A stretch of 64,000 nt of DNA. Origin: Nitrosomonas cryotolerans ATCC 49181. GTDB taxonomy: Bacteria > Pseudomonadota > Gammaproteobacteria > Burkholderiales > Nitrosomonadaceae. Location: NCBI RefSeq assembly GCF_900143275.1, contig NZ_FSRO01000001.1:2374116-2438115 (forward strand), given 5' to 3'. Shown here piece after piece: positions 28,014 through 36,479 of this stretch; position 1 is the stretch's first letter; the number at the start of each line of letters is the position of its first letter. The translations under genes and the position numbers were made by a program. Under the pieces are notes generated by a model. The model did not search any database, was not told where the DNA came from, and worked only from the letters and a program-made list of their open reading frames with translations.

Positions 28014-29468
28014 ATGAATCAATTTAACAAAAAAATCCTAGTGGCAAGCATTATTCTCGCTTTTGGCACCACAGGCAGTGCTTGGGCCAACCCAACTAAT
28101 ACAGCAGATACCGCAAATGATCAGACTGCCACGGCCACCAATGATCAGAATTCATCGGGCCTAGCGGCTAATGAATTTTCATCTGCAACTGACAATACAA
28201 ACAATAGTGTTGCTAATTCAACGGATGACAACAGCAACAACGCTGACAACAGCAACAGTAGCGACAGCAGCAATAACAGCAATAACAGCGATAACAGCCA
28301 GGTTTCTATGACGGATGACAACGGCAACAACAGCGATAACAGCAATAACGCTGACAACAGCAACAACGCTGACAACAGCAATAACAGCAATAACAGCGAT
28401 AACAGCCAGGTCTCTATGACGGATGACAACGGCAACAACAGCGATAACAGCAATAACGCTGACAACAGCAACAACGCTGACAACAGCAATAACAGCGATA
28501 ACAGCGATAACAGCCAGGTCTCCATGACGGATGACAACAGCAACAACAGCGATAACAGCAACAGCAGCGACAACAGCAACAACAGCGATAGCAGCGACAA
28601 CAGCCAGATCTCCATGACGGATGACAACAGCAACAACAGCGATAACAGCAACAACAGCGACAACAGCAACAACAGCGATAACAGCAACAACAGCGACAAC
28701 AGCGATAACAGCCAGATCTCCCTGGTGGATGACAACAGCAATAACAGCGACAACAGCAATAACAGCGATAACAGCAACAACAGCGATAACAGCAACAACA
28801 GCGATAACAGTGATAACAGCCAGATCTCCATGACGGATGATAATAGTGATAACAGTTCAGCCAGCGCAACGGATGCTGCCGCAAATAATGGCAGTACTGC
28901 CTACTCAGATCGTTCAGATCACAGCAGTGCTAATGCGGGCGGAGAAGGTTCATCAGCAGCTAATAATGGCAGCACGGCAACCGTTGATAACAGTGATAGC
29001 AGCGATAACAGTCTGGCAAGTGCAAGTGGACAAGGCTCGGCTGCAGCTAATAATGGCAGCACGGCAAATGTTGATAACAGCAACAACAGCGATAACAGCA
29101 ACGCAATGGCGAGCGCTCAAGGTTCAGCAGCAGCTAACAATAACAGTACCGCAACCGTTGATAATACCAACAACAGCGATAACAGCCAGACAATGGCAAC
29201 TGGTAATGGAGCTGCGGCAGCACAAACGGGCAATGCCACCAGTACCTATTCGGTTAATAATTCCGATCTCAGTGGCACAGTAACCGGTGCAGGCGTCGCT
29301 ACGACAGCAACAGTCGGTGCAGGCGAAGCTGTTCTAACCGCCAGCAATTCGCTTAATAATGCTTTCAACGGCGCAGCAGGTATTAACCAAAGCATCCAGA
29401 ATAACGGGGCTAATGCCATGGCACAACAACAAGTATCTTTCCAAGGCAATGTAAATGTCGGGCAATAA
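28014..29468 (+). CDS. Secreted Asn/Ser/Asp-rich repeat protein, paralogue 2 (candidate amyloid-like subunit)
   Basis: A 484-aa protein 67 bp after paralogue 1, with its own ribosome site (AAGGAGAAATAAAA). Signal peptide (ending GSAWA), hexapeptide zone, AAANNGST zone and C-terminal INQSIQNNGANAMAQQQ match paralogue 1, so the pair arose by duplication. The hydrophobic marks here read QVSM, QISM or QISL followed by TDDN, but their spacing is again 30, 36, 36, 30, 36, 36 residues. The mature protein is very acidic and polar and lacks Cys and aromatic residues over most of its length. The hexapeptide period would suit a beta-solenoid; this is a structural guess. Confidence 0.75.
   Translation: MNQFNKKILVASIILAFGTTGSAWANPTNTADTANDQTATATNDQNSSGLAANEFSSATDNTNNSVANSTDDNSNNADNSNSSDSSNNSNNSDNSQVSMTDDNGNNSDNSNNADNSNNADNSNNSNNSDNSQVSMTDDNGNNSDNSNNADNSNNADNSNNSDNSDNSQVSMTDDNSNNSDNSNSSDNSNNSDSSDNSQISMTDDNSNNSDNSNNSDNSNNSDNSNNSDNSDNSQISLVDDNSNNSDNSNNSDNSNNSDNSNNSDNSDNSQISMTDDNSDNSSASATDAAANNGSTAYSDRSDHSSANAGGEGSSAANNGSTATVDNSDSSDNSLASASGQGSAAANNGSTANVDNSNNSDNSNAMASAQGSAAANNNSTATVDNTNNSDNSQTMATGNGAAAAQTGNATSTYSVNNSDLSGTVTGAGVATTATVGAGEAVLTASNSLNNAFNGAAGINQSIQNNGANAMAQQQVSFQGNVNVGQ
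28217..28863 (+). repeat. Tandem 18-bp-based repeat within paralogue 2
   Basis: The same AAC-AGC-GAT based unit as in paralogue 1, with blocks separated by a spacer encoding SQ(V/I)SMTDD. The antisense frames through this DNA are open for hundreds of bases, but only because of the repeat composition. Confidence 0.85.
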
Positions 29469-29513
29469 TAATTAAAACTGACGATATCGATCAGCTTTAA
29501 TTAGTCATGCTGG

Positions 29514-29547
29514 CCAGTGAGTGAGTGTCTGTTTTACTTCTCACTGG
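29514..29547 (+). terminator. Hairpin between paralogue 2 and the downstream genes
   Basis: CCAGTGAG and CTCACTGG form an 8-bp stem around an 18-base loop, 45 bp after the stop. No T-run follows, so it is more likely a partial terminator or mRNA-stabilising end, which would allow more subunit than assembly protein to be made. Confidence 0.4.
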
Positions 29548-29591
29548 CAGTCTCTAGCAGAACAGAGGCAAAATAAAATGAGGGGGATAAA

Positions 29592-29957
29592 ATGGCTTTG
29601 GTTCTAAAGGGGTGCATGTTTCTTCTCTTTGCTTGGACATTATTACCCATTCCTGTGGCTAAGGCTTCTTCTGCCCAATCTGATAATAGGCTACCATTTT
29701 CTTTAGCTGAAACAGTGTCGGTAGATGAGCTTGAGACTGCACGAGGTCGCGAAGGGGTGAATATAACGGCACTGAATAACATGAATGTTCAGGCTATGTT
29801 AACCGATAATACCGCAAATAATACTATTACAGGGTCCAATAGAATAGACACAGGGGCATTTGCAGGTTCAGGCGGGATGTTCTCAGTTATTCAGAACAGC
29901 GGGAACAACGTTATTATTCAGGACTCAACTATTGTGAACGTCACAATCCTGCCCTAA
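29592..29957 (+). CDS. Small secreted protein with curlin-like motif, in Fap-like locus
   Basis: A 121-aa protein with a signal peptide (cut near VAKASS). The mature part has SVDELETARGREG at about residues 42-54 and a C-terminal half rich in Asn, Ile and Val: ALNNMNVQAMLTDNTANN, then FSVIQNSGNNVIIQD. The last matches the curlin-style pattern of Gln and Asn between alternating hydrophobic residues. I recall similar small proteins beside C39-like peptidases in other proteobacteria, but no function is established. It could be a nucleator, minor subunit or peptidase substrate. Confidence 0.65.
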   Translation: MALVLKGCMFLLFAWTLLPIPVAKASSAQSDNRLPFSLAETVSVDELETARGREGVNITALNNMNVQAMLTDNTANNTITGSNRIDTGAFAGSGGMFSVIQNSGNNVIIQDSTIVNVTILP

Positions 29958-29978
29958 CATAAAAGCAGCATCTTAAAT

Positions 29979-30707
29979 ATGAACAGATTTTCTATTCGTG
30001 TGACAGCAACGATGAAACACTTCTTTGTTCAATGCACTTTACTTCTGATCATGGTGTCGCCATTCTTGAGTAATGCTAATGCTTTTAATCTCAATGGAAT
30101 GGCAGGAGGTGGAAACTTCAATATTCCCGGAAAAAGCTTTGCTGAAAAACGATTCAGCACTGTTTATAAGCAACAATATGATTTTAGTTGTGGCTCCGCA
30201 GCATTAGCCAGCCTTCTTACTTTTCATTATGACGATGAAATCACTGAACAGAGTGTATTTATTGATATGTATCAGAATGGTGATCAAGAAAAGATTAAGG
30301 CGCAAGGCTTCTCCTTATTAGATATGAAAAATTACCTGGAACGACGAGGATATCGATCAGACGGCTTCAAAATAAAATTAGATCAGCTACTTGCAGCCAA
30401 CAATCCTGCTATTACTATTATCAATGCGAATGGCTATTTACATTTTATTATTATTAAGGGAATTGATGAACGACGCGTTCTAGTAGGCGATCCGGCGATC
30501 GGCGTAAATATAATGCCCCGGGACAGATTTGAAGAAATATGGGGGAATCGTATCTTGTTTTTAATTCATGCAGAAAATGGAAAAAAAGCCACTGATTCTC
30601 AGAATCAGAAAGAATGGGTATCTCGTACAGCACCATTAGGTGTTGCGATCGATCGAGCAAGTCTAGGTGCATTTAATATTTTACAGCCAGGGCCATTTGA
30701 TTTCTAA
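29979..30707 (+). CDS. Periplasmic C39-family cysteine peptidase (FapD-like)
   Basis: A 242-aa protein with a signal peptide (from the second Met at 30012, ending SNANA) and a single peptidase C39 domain. Catalytic Cys is in YDFSCGSAALASLL, His in NGYLHFIIIKG and Asp in VLVGDPAIG. Unlike bacteriocin exporters it is not fused to an ABC transporter, so it acts alone in the periplasm, as FapD does in the Pseudomonas Fap system. It is 21 bp after the small secreted protein and 13 bp before the next one, both of which carry an ELxxxRG motif resembling a C39 cleavage leader. Confidence 0.82.
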   Translation: MNRFSIRVTATMKHFFVQCTLLLIMVSPFLSNANAFNLNGMAGGGNFNIPGKSFAEKRFSTVYKQQYDFSCGSAALASLLTFHYDDEITEQSVFIDMYQNGDQEKIKAQGFSLLDMKNYLERRGYRSDGFKIKLDQLLAANNPAITIINANGYLHFIIIKGIDERRVLVGDPAIGVNIMPRDRFEEIWGNRILFLIHAENGKKATDSQNQKEWVSRTAPLGVAIDRASLGAFNILQPGPFDF

Positions 30708-30720
30708 CGAGGCGTTCTAA

Positions 30721-31215
30721 ATGAAAATAAATAAGAGAGCCATTCACCAAAAAATTATAGAGGGCATATTTTTTCTAATGATCCTAGAAGGTTCCGCTTT
30801 AGCTTATTGTCAGTCATTGACTGACAGAGCATTAAACGAATCGCTTTCCATCGAGCAGTATAATCACTGGATTTTGGCCACAGATAGTGAACTAGCACAG
30901 CAAAGAGGGGGATTTCTTCTGCCAAATGGCGTAAATATTAACTTCAGCTTAGAAAAAATTATCTTTCTAAACGGCGTAGAAGCTTCTTCTTCTTTTTTCC
31001 AATTACCAGAAAACGGTTCATTGATACAAAATGGCGATCAAAATCTAGCATCTGACCTGACAGGCTCAGCTCTAAATGGCATCATACAAAATAATTTAGA
31101 TAACCAAGTCATCAAAACCATTAATGAAATTAATATAGAGATAAGTAATCTACAAAATATAGATTCAAACCATAGTAAGGTTTTTACTGATTTTATTATG
31201 CCGAATGTACAGTAA
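30721..31215 (+). CDS. Secreted protein with double-glycine motif (FapE-like position)
   Basis: A 164-aa protein with a signal peptide (ending around ALAYC). Residues about 55-64 read DSELAQQRGGFLLPNG: E and L sit 8 and 7 residues before the end of GG, as in double-glycine leaders cleaved by C39 peptidases. The remainder is polar with an Asn/Gln/Ile-rich tail (IIQNNLDNQVIKTINEINIE). Its position between the C39-like peptidase and the outer-membrane protein is that of fapE. Sequence relationship to FapE is plausible but unproven. Confidence 0.65.
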   Translation: MKINKRAIHQKIIEGIFFLMILEGSALAYCQSLTDRALNESLSIEQYNHWILATDSELAQQRGGFLLPNGVNINFSLEKIIFLNGVEASSSFFQLPENGSLIQNGDQNLASDLTGSALNGIIQNNLDNQVIKTINEINIEISNLQNIDSNHSKVFTDFIMPNVQ

Positions 31216-31516
31216 TAACGTTAAAAATAAAATGGACAAACTGTATTCCAGACCCAACCGGATTTGATAATCGCTGTAACAAAAAGATATTGTTCAGCAT
31301 AATGTTATTTAAAATATCTAAAAGAGCATTGTTTCTCTGTCTACTTGTTAAATTAATTTACCCATCTCCTTATTATCATCATCACACATCTTATATATCT
31401 ATTTACCCAGGCCATTCTATTTTTATTTCATATTCCAATTCTGGTGATGCCAACTTCATCCATCGTATATGACACAGTTAACCTATTTCATATAGATTCC
31501 ATTACTTCGAGTAAAA
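31216..31516. other. Intergenic stretch inside the Fap-like locus
   Basis: About 300 bp. A 60-codon frame (31290-31472) is rich in rare residue types and lacks a ribosome site, so I do not call it. The gap is much larger than the others in the locus, so the downstream gene may have its own promoter. Confidence 0.4.
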
Positions 31517-32848
31517 ATGAAGAAAAAATACAGTGAAATAAAAGAGAAAATTTGCAATATGCCATCTTTTCCGTTCAAAATAATTAAATATTTTCTTATC
31601 CCGATTTGTTTTTCTCTCATCAATGGAAGCTATGCAGAAACAACAAGGCCTAATAATGATTCATTGGAGCAATACAGACAGCTGCTTGCTGAGCAGGAAA
31701 AAAAATTTGAGAGGCAACGTCAGATTCTCGATGAGCAAGGTAAGGAATTAGAACGTCTAAAAAAACATTTAGATACACTTTCCAGCCAATCAAAAAATTT
31801 TTCAGATAAAATAACATCCCCTCCTCCTTCGGAGGTCGCAAAAACCAATAAAAGTGTAAATAAATCAACAAACTCATCGAGCCAATCCCCCACCGGGCCA
31901 GTCGGACAGGCTCCCCCTCAATCAAAAGAACCAACAAGACCGCCAGAAATGCCTAGATTAAGCGAAACCATAGGCGGTGTGCTAACAAGAAAGAAAAGTA
32001 TTGTTCTTGAACCCTCCATGGAGTATGCCTTTACAAGCAACAATCGCGTATTCCTTGATGCGTTTACATTTTTACCTGCTATTGCCATTGGTCTTATCGA
32101 CCTTCGTCAGGTTAAACGCCATAGTTTTTTTGCAAGCATCGGAGCACGTTATGGTGTAACAGACCGCTTAGAAATAGAGGCCCGGGTTCCTTATGTCTAT
32201 CGTTTTGATACACAGCGCTCTCGAGCAGTCAGTATCGGTGCTGGTGTCGATGAGACTTTTAGAGCAGATGGAAATAATATAGGCGATATCGAGCTGGCTG
32301 CTCGATATCAACTTACGAATGGTTCAGGTGGTTGGCCTATTCTCGTTGGCAATCTCATTGCAACCATACCTACAGGAAAGAGCCCATTTGATATTAAATT
32401 TGTAGAAGCACAAGGTGTACCTGGTGCCAGATTCCCAACAGAATCTCCAACAGGCACCGGTTACTTTAGCATTCAACCAAGCATAACCGCACTTTATCCA
32501 ACCGATCCAGCTGTTTTTTTCGGCAATATCAATTATGGTTACAATGCCAGCACTAATGAGAATGTAGGAAAAATAGATCCTGGGGACGCGCTCGGCATCA
32601 CCTTTGGTATGGGATTTGGCGTTAACGAACGATCATCATTTAACCTGGGATATTCGCATAGGCATCTTTTTAGTTCCAAAATTAATGGCAACCGAATAGG
32701 AGGAAGTAGTCTGGATATTGGACAATTTCTACTGGGTTATTCATTCAAGTACTCCAGTCGAACCAATTTTAACTTATCCGTAGGTATGGGCACAACGGAC
32801 GATGCGCAGGATGTAAGGCTTACCTTCAGGGTACCGACAACTTTTTAG
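31517..32848 (+). CDS. Outer-membrane beta-barrel with periplasmic coiled coil (FapF-like)
   Basis: A 443-aa protein with an N-terminal signal (about 1-42, ending GSYAE), a coiled coil (about 47-95, EQYRQLLAEQEKKFERQR onward), a Pro/Ser-rich linker (about 100-145) and a beta-barrel of alternating strands from SIVLEPSMEYAFTSNN to the C terminus VRLTFRVPTTF, which ends in the Phe typical of outer-membrane proteins. This domain order is that of FapF, the trimeric pore that secretes Fap amyloid subunits. It is also related to general outer-membrane transporter families, so specificity is inferred from its neighbours. Confidence 0.8.
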   Translation: MKKKYSEIKEKICNMPSFPFKIIKYFLIPICFSLINGSYAETTRPNNDSLEQYRQLLAEQEKKFERQRQILDEQGKELERLKKHLDTLSSQSKNFSDKITSPPPSEVAKTNKSVNKSTNSSSQSPTGPVGQAPPQSKEPTRPPEMPRLSETIGGVLTRKKSIVLEPSMEYAFTSNNRVFLDAFTFLPAIAIGLIDLRQVKRHSFFASIGARYGVTDRLEIEARVPYVYRFDTQRSRAVSIGAGVDETFRADGNNIGDIELAARYQLTNGSGGWPILVGNLIATIPTGKSPFDIKFVEAQGVPGARFPTESPTGTGYFSIQPSITALYPTDPAVFFGNINYGYNASTNENVGKIDPGDALGITFGMGFGVNERSSFNLGYSHRHLFSSKINGNRIGGSSLDIGQFLLGYSFKYSSRTNFNLSVGMGTTDDAQDVRLTFRVPTTF

Positions 32849-32984
32849 TTGTTTCAGAAAAAATATTTGTATCGAAATCTATTCTATTACATGCATATAG
32901 GAAGGATAAGTTCTCAAGAGCAACGCTTATTTTTATCGCAATAATATTAAAACAAGCGGTTTATATGCATCGTATTACATCTGC

Positions 32985-33073
32985 GAGACTTTTGCAAAAG
33001 CCCTCGCTATAGGTTTTTTACTATTGATTACAAAGGGTTAATTTTTCAACTACTGGAGCTTTGCAAAGGTCTC
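32985..33073 (+). repeat. MITE family A, copy 2
   Basis: 89 bp from GAGACTTTTGCAAAAGCCCT to GCTTTGCAAAGGTCTC, with near-perfect terminal inverted repeats and the TATTGATTA core. It is 136 bp after the FapF-like stop. Confidence 0.88.
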
Positions 33074-33316
33074 CTACCATCGCCTTATCATATATATAAC
33101 AATAACACCAAATTATTATTCACCTCATGGAAAGAATATTTCCACGAAGTGAATAAGTGTGCTTCTGCCTATGACAAAACGACCTCTTGGACTCATTCAA
33201 TATAGATTTTTCATAATAATGGAACAAGCTCAGGATTAGACCGAATAGATAGTTAAAAATCGCAAATAAAACAAACTACCGACAGACAAAAACAATAATA
33301 ACTACATTTTCTCAAT

Positions 33317-33421
33317 TTATAGCATAAACCAAACGATCATTCCTATGGCGATAAAAACTACTCCCGAAATGCCCATTAATTTCAGTACATTTGCATCTGT
33401 ATCTCTTCTATTTTCACTCAT
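33317..33421 (-). CDS. 34-aa single-pass membrane peptide
   Basis: MSENRRDTDANVLKLMGISG leads into one hydrophobic helix (VVFIAIGMIVWFML). A strong ribosome site (AAGGAGATAGTAGTT) lies just before the ATG, better than many larger genes here. The form is typical of small inner-membrane proteins; function is unknown. Confidence 0.55.
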   Translation of the reverse strand: MSENRRDTDANVLKLMGISGVVFIAIGMIVWFML

Positions 33422-33990
33422 AACTACTATCTCCTTATTATAAAGCTACTATCTCGGTTTAAAATTTATATATCACCTGTTTTATAAAAAAACCGATGAA
33501 TACATACCTCTCGCTTTGAAAGCCAAACAATGACTAAAAAAAATTTGTGCAATCACTTCTTTAAAAATTGATTGTGCCTTCTCGTAGTTTCTATAGAGAA
33601 ATTACTATATTGCTTTTTTAATGCAAATCCAGTAACTGTCTACTACTTTAAATATAATAGCCTGTCATTATGATTACCATAATTCCCATAAACCAACCAT
33701 GGGTAAAATATTGTAACACATATTCCTCAATGACGAAAGTTAGACAGCAAAACATCTTGGCCTGAGATATTTTACTGTTAGTCTAACACCAACATCATCG
33801 CCCTGCCTACTAAAGAATAAAGATTCCTACGGTATTTCAGCACATTGATCGCACCGACCACTGCAATCTGATTTTCGTATTCATAATTAGCACAAGAAAT
33901 ATTAGTAGTATTTTTCAATTATCCTTCGATAAATAATAAGATAACTGCGTAACTGGCCAAAACCTGCATAGTGGCTCTTTTCTAAGAACC

Positions 33991-34010
33991 GAGACTTTTG
34001 CAAAGGTCTC
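33991..34010. repeat. Fused family A terminal repeats
   Basis: GAGACTTTTGCAAAGGTCTC, a 20-bp near-palindrome equal to the two ends of MITE family A with no centre. It may be a deletion product or the end of a larger lost element. Confidence 0.6.
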
Positions 34011-34628
34011 GAACCACTTGTCGTACGCACAAAGGGCCGAACCTGCGTTTAAGTCCACCAGAATACTGCACGATTTGGTGACGTATGCGGTTGATCAGCC
34101 GATTAATTTATTTTTTGATGTCGAGCAGGACTGATTGACTGACGTAACACGCAACTCTGAATAAAGCCGATCTTCTCTTATCATCACAAATTTTTCTATA
34201 GCCGTATCAAAAACAGCGAACCTTCTTTAGCCAGTAGCGCGCATCAGGATTAGTCATTCGATAATCGAGAATCTGCTTCGGTTTCGCCTTCCTGGTGATC
34301 ATTCGAAAATATCGATACAAGCGTTTATGGAGCGGTAGTGAATCACGTCGCAGCGTGCTGCCTTAACCTTTTCATTTGAATAAACCAGCTTGTCGATTCA
34401 TTTATTCAAATTGCTCTCGATTCAACTCTAGATCAAAATGAACGCCTGGAGCATCTGCATCATGACACAAAATCCCAGATCAAAGAATTCATCTGAATTA
34501 CGGGCATACAATTAACCATAGCGTAATCTATGGCAATCATTTTATTATGCTGCTTCATATTTTCAAACATTCTGCTATCTTGTTACATAACCATGCAAAT
34601 ACCCGAAGTCGTCATATAACATTCCAGT

Positions 34629-34937
34629 TTATTTCTTAAGATATTGGCCTCTATTATCAGGCGTTCCATCTGGCCAAGCACTAAATGGAAATGGATGCTG
34701 CTCACTATTAAATGTAAGAAAAATCACTATCTGATAAATATATGTGCTCAGGTTCTGACTAAATTTAAGCAATTGCTCATTTGTTTTCCCCGTCAGTATG
34801 ATAGTCACGAACTGAAACAACATCACTATAAAAACCAGGAATTTTGTAAAACCATATATCACAATAAAAAACAGCATATAAAGGCCGCGCTGCCAAGTCT
34901 CATTTCTTTGTAATCTTTGCTTAATCTCTTCTTTCAT
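34629..34937 (-). CDS. DUF4389 family membrane protein
   Basis: A 102-aa protein with two membrane helices (residues 18-50 and about 63-80) and the family-typical N-terminal RNETWQRGLYMLFF and C-terminal QIVIFLTFNSEQHPFPFSAW motifs. A good ribosome site (GGAGAGCAAT) precedes the ATG. Function unknown. It is the only confident gene in about 2.7 kb of debris. Confidence 0.8.
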   Translation of the reverse strand: MKEEIKQRLQRNETWQRGLYMLFFIVIYGFTKFLVFIVMLFQFVTIILTGKTNEQLLKFSQNLSTYIYQIVIFLTFNSEQHPFPFSAWPDGTPDNRGQYLKK

Positions 34938-35049
34938 ATTGCTCTCCTTCGCTTTGAATAAATAATCAACCTAAATAGCTATTTCTCATTTGCAACAAGC
35001 AATAGATGCAATGATTCTTATTTTCTAATATATTAAATTCACACGCTAT

Positions 35050-35138
35050 GAGACTTTTGCAAAAACCCTTGCCAGAAGTTTTCTGGCTATTGATTATAAA
35101 GGGTTAATTTTTAAACTATTGGGGTTTTGCAAAGGTCT
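35050..35138 (+). repeat. MITE family A, copy 3
   Basis: 89 bp from GAGACTTTTGCAAAAACCCT to GGGGTTTTGCAAAGGTCTT; the last base of the right end has changed. The 385 bp after it, up to the radical SAM gene, hold nothing I can identify. Confidence 0.85.
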
Positions 35139-35523
35139 TCCCTAATGTATTTTATCCAATGCAATTTTATTGCCGTAGCGCAGCGAAAAATTCTCAACTT
35201 GAATAACCCATTGTGGATTACAACGACAATACTCTCCGATGTTGCAATCCATATGCAAATTGCATGGCAAGCATGTTAACCCCAGACTTTACAATAAGCG
35301 AATTCTCTAATGGAAGCTGCTAGAGAAACCTATTGGATATATTAGGATTTATATAAATTACAATGGCTAAGCTTTGTAAGCCTTGCTTCCAAACAATATC
35401 GTTAGAAGTTGCTTATTCGATTAATTTCTCGTTATTAGTAAATTGCTAATGGAAAATCTGGGATAAAGCCAACACCCACCAATGTCTTCTCAGGCCATCT
35501 TCCCAATACGCAAGTAAATTCGG

Positions 35524-36477
35524 TCAATCATGATGTTTTATTTCACTACATGAAGCGCCAAAATGAAAACAGCTATAACAACGGTGATGCTTCATGCTCA
35601 CCGGTATCTTTAGACTTTGGGCCAGCGTATCACCCAAGGCGTAATCTGGATCATCATCTACCAAGGTACAAGCATAAATTTTTATATGTCCATTGATTTT
35701 CACAATCATCCTGCTAAATGCACACATAAAATCACCGCGGGATTTTTCAGTCTGGTAATTTACCATACAGCTTTCAGTAATCTGTGGCGCGGATACTTCA
35801 GCCCCAGGCAAATAAAATTCTGGAAACTCAACCCGCTGCAAATTCTCAGGCAGTCCAGCTGCCCGAAAAACATCGGCAAAATGTTTAGCAACCAAATCCG
35901 ATGATATGCCTGGCAAAATCTGATTTGCAACAGATAACACAAATCCCATTTCATGCAATCTTCGCAAGCCATCCAGTGCCAATGCAAACATCCCCACCCC
36001 ACGTCCAGCATCATGTCGATCTGCTTCGAAATGATCCAGGCTGACACGAAAATGCAACGAATGCGCTTGTTCACGTAGAGATTCAAGCTGTTTCAAGCGT
36101 TTGATAAGCGGTTCAGTCGCATTCGTCAGCACCAGGCAGGGGCGGTATTTCAACGCATAATCAAGAATACGTATCATATCCTTATTAACAAAAGGCTCCC
36201 CGCCGGTGAAAGAAAATTGCTTAACACCTAATGTAAGCGCCTCATCAATAAATGGTTTTATATCTTCAAAGCGCATTAATTGCAGGCGATTATCGCCGGG
36301 TTTTGACCCTTCCAAACAGAAAGGGCAAGCTAGATTACAAGCGGTGCCGGTATGAAACCACAGCTCATCCAATGCGTAAGATCGTATAAAACCACGAGGC
36401 TCACCATCTGGCGTGATATACCATTTTTCTGAACGTGCGGGCCATTCACTATGAACAAGCGTCCCTTTTGTGTTCAT
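35524..36477 (-). CDS. Radical SAM protein paired with an ArsM-like methyltransferase
   Basis: A 317-aa radical SAM enzyme with the cluster motif CNLACPFC (in GTACNLACPFCLEGSKPG) and the FSFTGGEPFVNKDM strand. Extra cysteines near the C terminus (CYSCFHFGASC) could bind an auxiliary cluster. The ATG at 36477 is two bases after the methyltransferase stop; a GTG at 36489 would overlap it. A purine-rich run (AAAAAAGGGGGG) is a fitting ribosome site. It does not show the ArsS arsenosugar motif that I know, so the substrate is open; pairing suggests modification of the methylated product or the same substrate. Confidence 0.75.
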   Translation of the reverse strand: MNTKGTLVHSEWPARSEKWYITPDGEPRGFIRSYALDELWFHTGTACNLACPFCLEGSKPGDNRLQLMRFEDIKPFIDEALTLGVKQFSFTGGEPFVNKDMIRILDYALKYRPCLVLTNATEPLIKRLKQLESLREQAHSLHFRVSLDHFEADRHDAGRGVGMFALALDGLRRLHEMGFVLSVANQILPGISSDLVAKHFADVFRAAGLPENLQRVEFPEFYLPGAEVSAPQITESCMVNYQTEKSRGDFMCAFSRMIVKINGHIKIYACTLVDDDPDYALGDTLAQSLKIPVSMKHHRCYSCFHFGASCSEIKHHD

Positions 36478-36479
36478 CG

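Larger units (their letters stand above)
33074..34628. other. Gene-poor stretch with decayed sequence
   Basis: About 1.5 kb with one small membrane ORF (33317-33421) and a 20-bp fused MITE end (33991). On the minus strand around 34195-34350 a frame reads KPKQILDYRMTNPDARYWLK before a stop, perhaps a scrap of an old gene, but I cannot name it. No other gene can be supported. Confidence 0.45.

Noticed and set aside
26683..28863. CRISPR array
   Set aside because: Repeats are short, contiguous, in frame with a signal-peptide gene and have no unique spacers.
26489..29449. Very long antisense and alternate-frame open frames across the two repeat genes
   Set aside because: They are by-products of the AAC/AGC/GAT repeat; their products are runs of Leu/Ser, Cys/Tyr or Ile/Thr, and none has a ribosome site or family character.
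31290..31472. 60-aa open frame within the Fap-like locus
   Set aside because: No Shine-Dalgarno and no signal or family trait beyond a weak hydrophobic start; more likely leader sequence for the barrel gene.
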